Of a stretch of DNA of 64,000 nucleotides, positions 63,785 to 64,000 are shown piece after piece (within the stretch, counting starts at the first letter, position 1; every line of letters begins with the position of its first letter). A model generated the notes under the pieces. It saw nothing but the letters and a program-made list of their open reading frames with translations. It was not told the origin of the DNA and did not search any database. A program made the translations under genes and the position numbers. The stretch is from Hydractinia symbiolongicarpus (taxonomy: Eukaryota > Cnidaria > Hydrozoa > Anthoathecata > Hydractiniidae), in contig NC_079879.1 of assembly GCF_029227915.1 (NCBI RefSeq), positions 28,278,501 to 28,342,500 of the forward strand, read 5' to 3'.

Positions 63785-64000
63785 GGTCCCACAGTAAAGA
63801 ATGAATTTTTTATCTACTTTTTTAAATAAAGCGCTGCCAGAGCGCCCAGTGTAATCGCTTAGTTCTAGCAATCTTGTCAAATTAAGAAGAATGTTTTTTT
63901 TTTGGAGTCCATTTGTCTCATTTATCACATTTATAAGATCAAAGTCTAAAATCAGTTTAATTAAGTCCCACAGACAGTTGTTTCACATTTTAAAGCGACG
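63785..64000 (+). repeat. Partial monomer at right edge
   Basis: The first 216 bp of a monomer resembling 61174 (TAAAGAATG, GCTGCCAGAGCGCC, T-run). The array continues beyond the window. Confidence 0.95.

Larger units (their letters stand above)
1..64000 (+). repeat. Satellite DNA array, ~372-bp monomer, fills the window
   Basis: The whole window is a head-to-tail tandem array. The decamer GGTCCCACAG or a one- or two-base variant recurs 184 times, nearly always 366-375 bp apart. Other landmarks recur in fixed order within each unit: AATCGCTGAGTTCCAGCAAT, GGAGTCCAATTGTCT, ACATTTATAAGGTC, a second GTCCCACAGT, GCTAAATGCATGTTGG, GAATATGTGACGCAA, CTGATACCGTTAGAAAG, TAGTTTTTGAAACTGTCTC and TAACGGCTAGGA. 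Monomers differ by substitutions, small indels and shuffled variant blocks. No stretch over 300 bp lies outside the repeat. I recognise no published satellite family. A role in centromere or heterochromatin structure is inferred only from size and organisation. Confidence 0.98.

Noticed and set aside
1-64000. Assignment to a named ~360-bp insect satellite (such as the Tribolium or Drosophila 359-bp families) from monomer length
   Set aside because: Length similarity alone is not evidence, and I could not recognise a sequence match. A search of satellite and repeat databases with a monomer consensus would decide.
1-64000. tRNA, rRNA or snRNA genes embedded in the repeat
   Set aside because: I saw no cloverleaf with A and B box promoter sequences and no rRNA or snRNA core motifs in the monomer. 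The short conserved blocks do not pair into such structures.

Overview
The window is one uninterrupted block of tandemly repeated satellite DNA. I find no protein-coding gene, RNA gene, transposon, CRISPR array or unique sequence in it. The basic monomer is about 372-373 bp, hand-counted at about 64% A+T on one copy. All copies run head to tail in one orientation, except two small inverted pieces. I phased the array on the near-invariant decamer GGTCCCACAG (an arbitrary start) and located 184 unit starts. Of the 183 complete units, 157 are 362-375 bp, 21 are exactly 159 bp, and five are rearranged (467, 187, 328, 297 and 393 bp). Partial units fill 1-340 and 63785-64000.

The organism is a eukaryote, and the locus is probably centromeric, pericentromeric or other constitutive heterochromatin. 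I recognise no named satellite and cannot give a species. CpG dinucleotides are not obviously depleted (observed/expected about 0.85, hand-counted on one monomer). That fits an invertebrate with little germline CpG methylation better than a vertebrate or plant, but it is weak evidence. The short open frames (about 62-97 codons) recur at the repeat period and are by-products of the monomer sequence.

Layout: 1-10.7 kb alternates long monomers with the 159-bp deletion derivative and contains a tandemly doubled 2,334-bp higher-order repeat (6017-8350, 8351-10684). 10.7-18 kb is a mosaic with a 3,659-bp-offset segmental repeat. 18-28.2 kb carries an out-of-register 467-bp duplication, a possible intact parent of the 159-bp unit, and recent duplications at offsets 1,834, 745 and 2,391 bp. 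28.3-36.6 kb has further duplications (1,277, 2,766 and 372 bp). 36.6-42.6 kb contains the most disturbed DNA: a 205-bp inverted segment at the junction of a 1.79-kb duplication, and a small foldback insertion at 42.5 kb. From 46.6 kb to the end no 159-bp unit occurs, a new monomer variant with a CACGTG box spreads from 49.2 kb, and the array ends in a 7-monomer/6-monomer higher-order repeat pair.

No genes act together here. What the window records is how a satellite array evolves: unequal exchange in steps of whole monomers, amplification of one deletion derivative, and a few template-switch-like events that ignore the monomer register.
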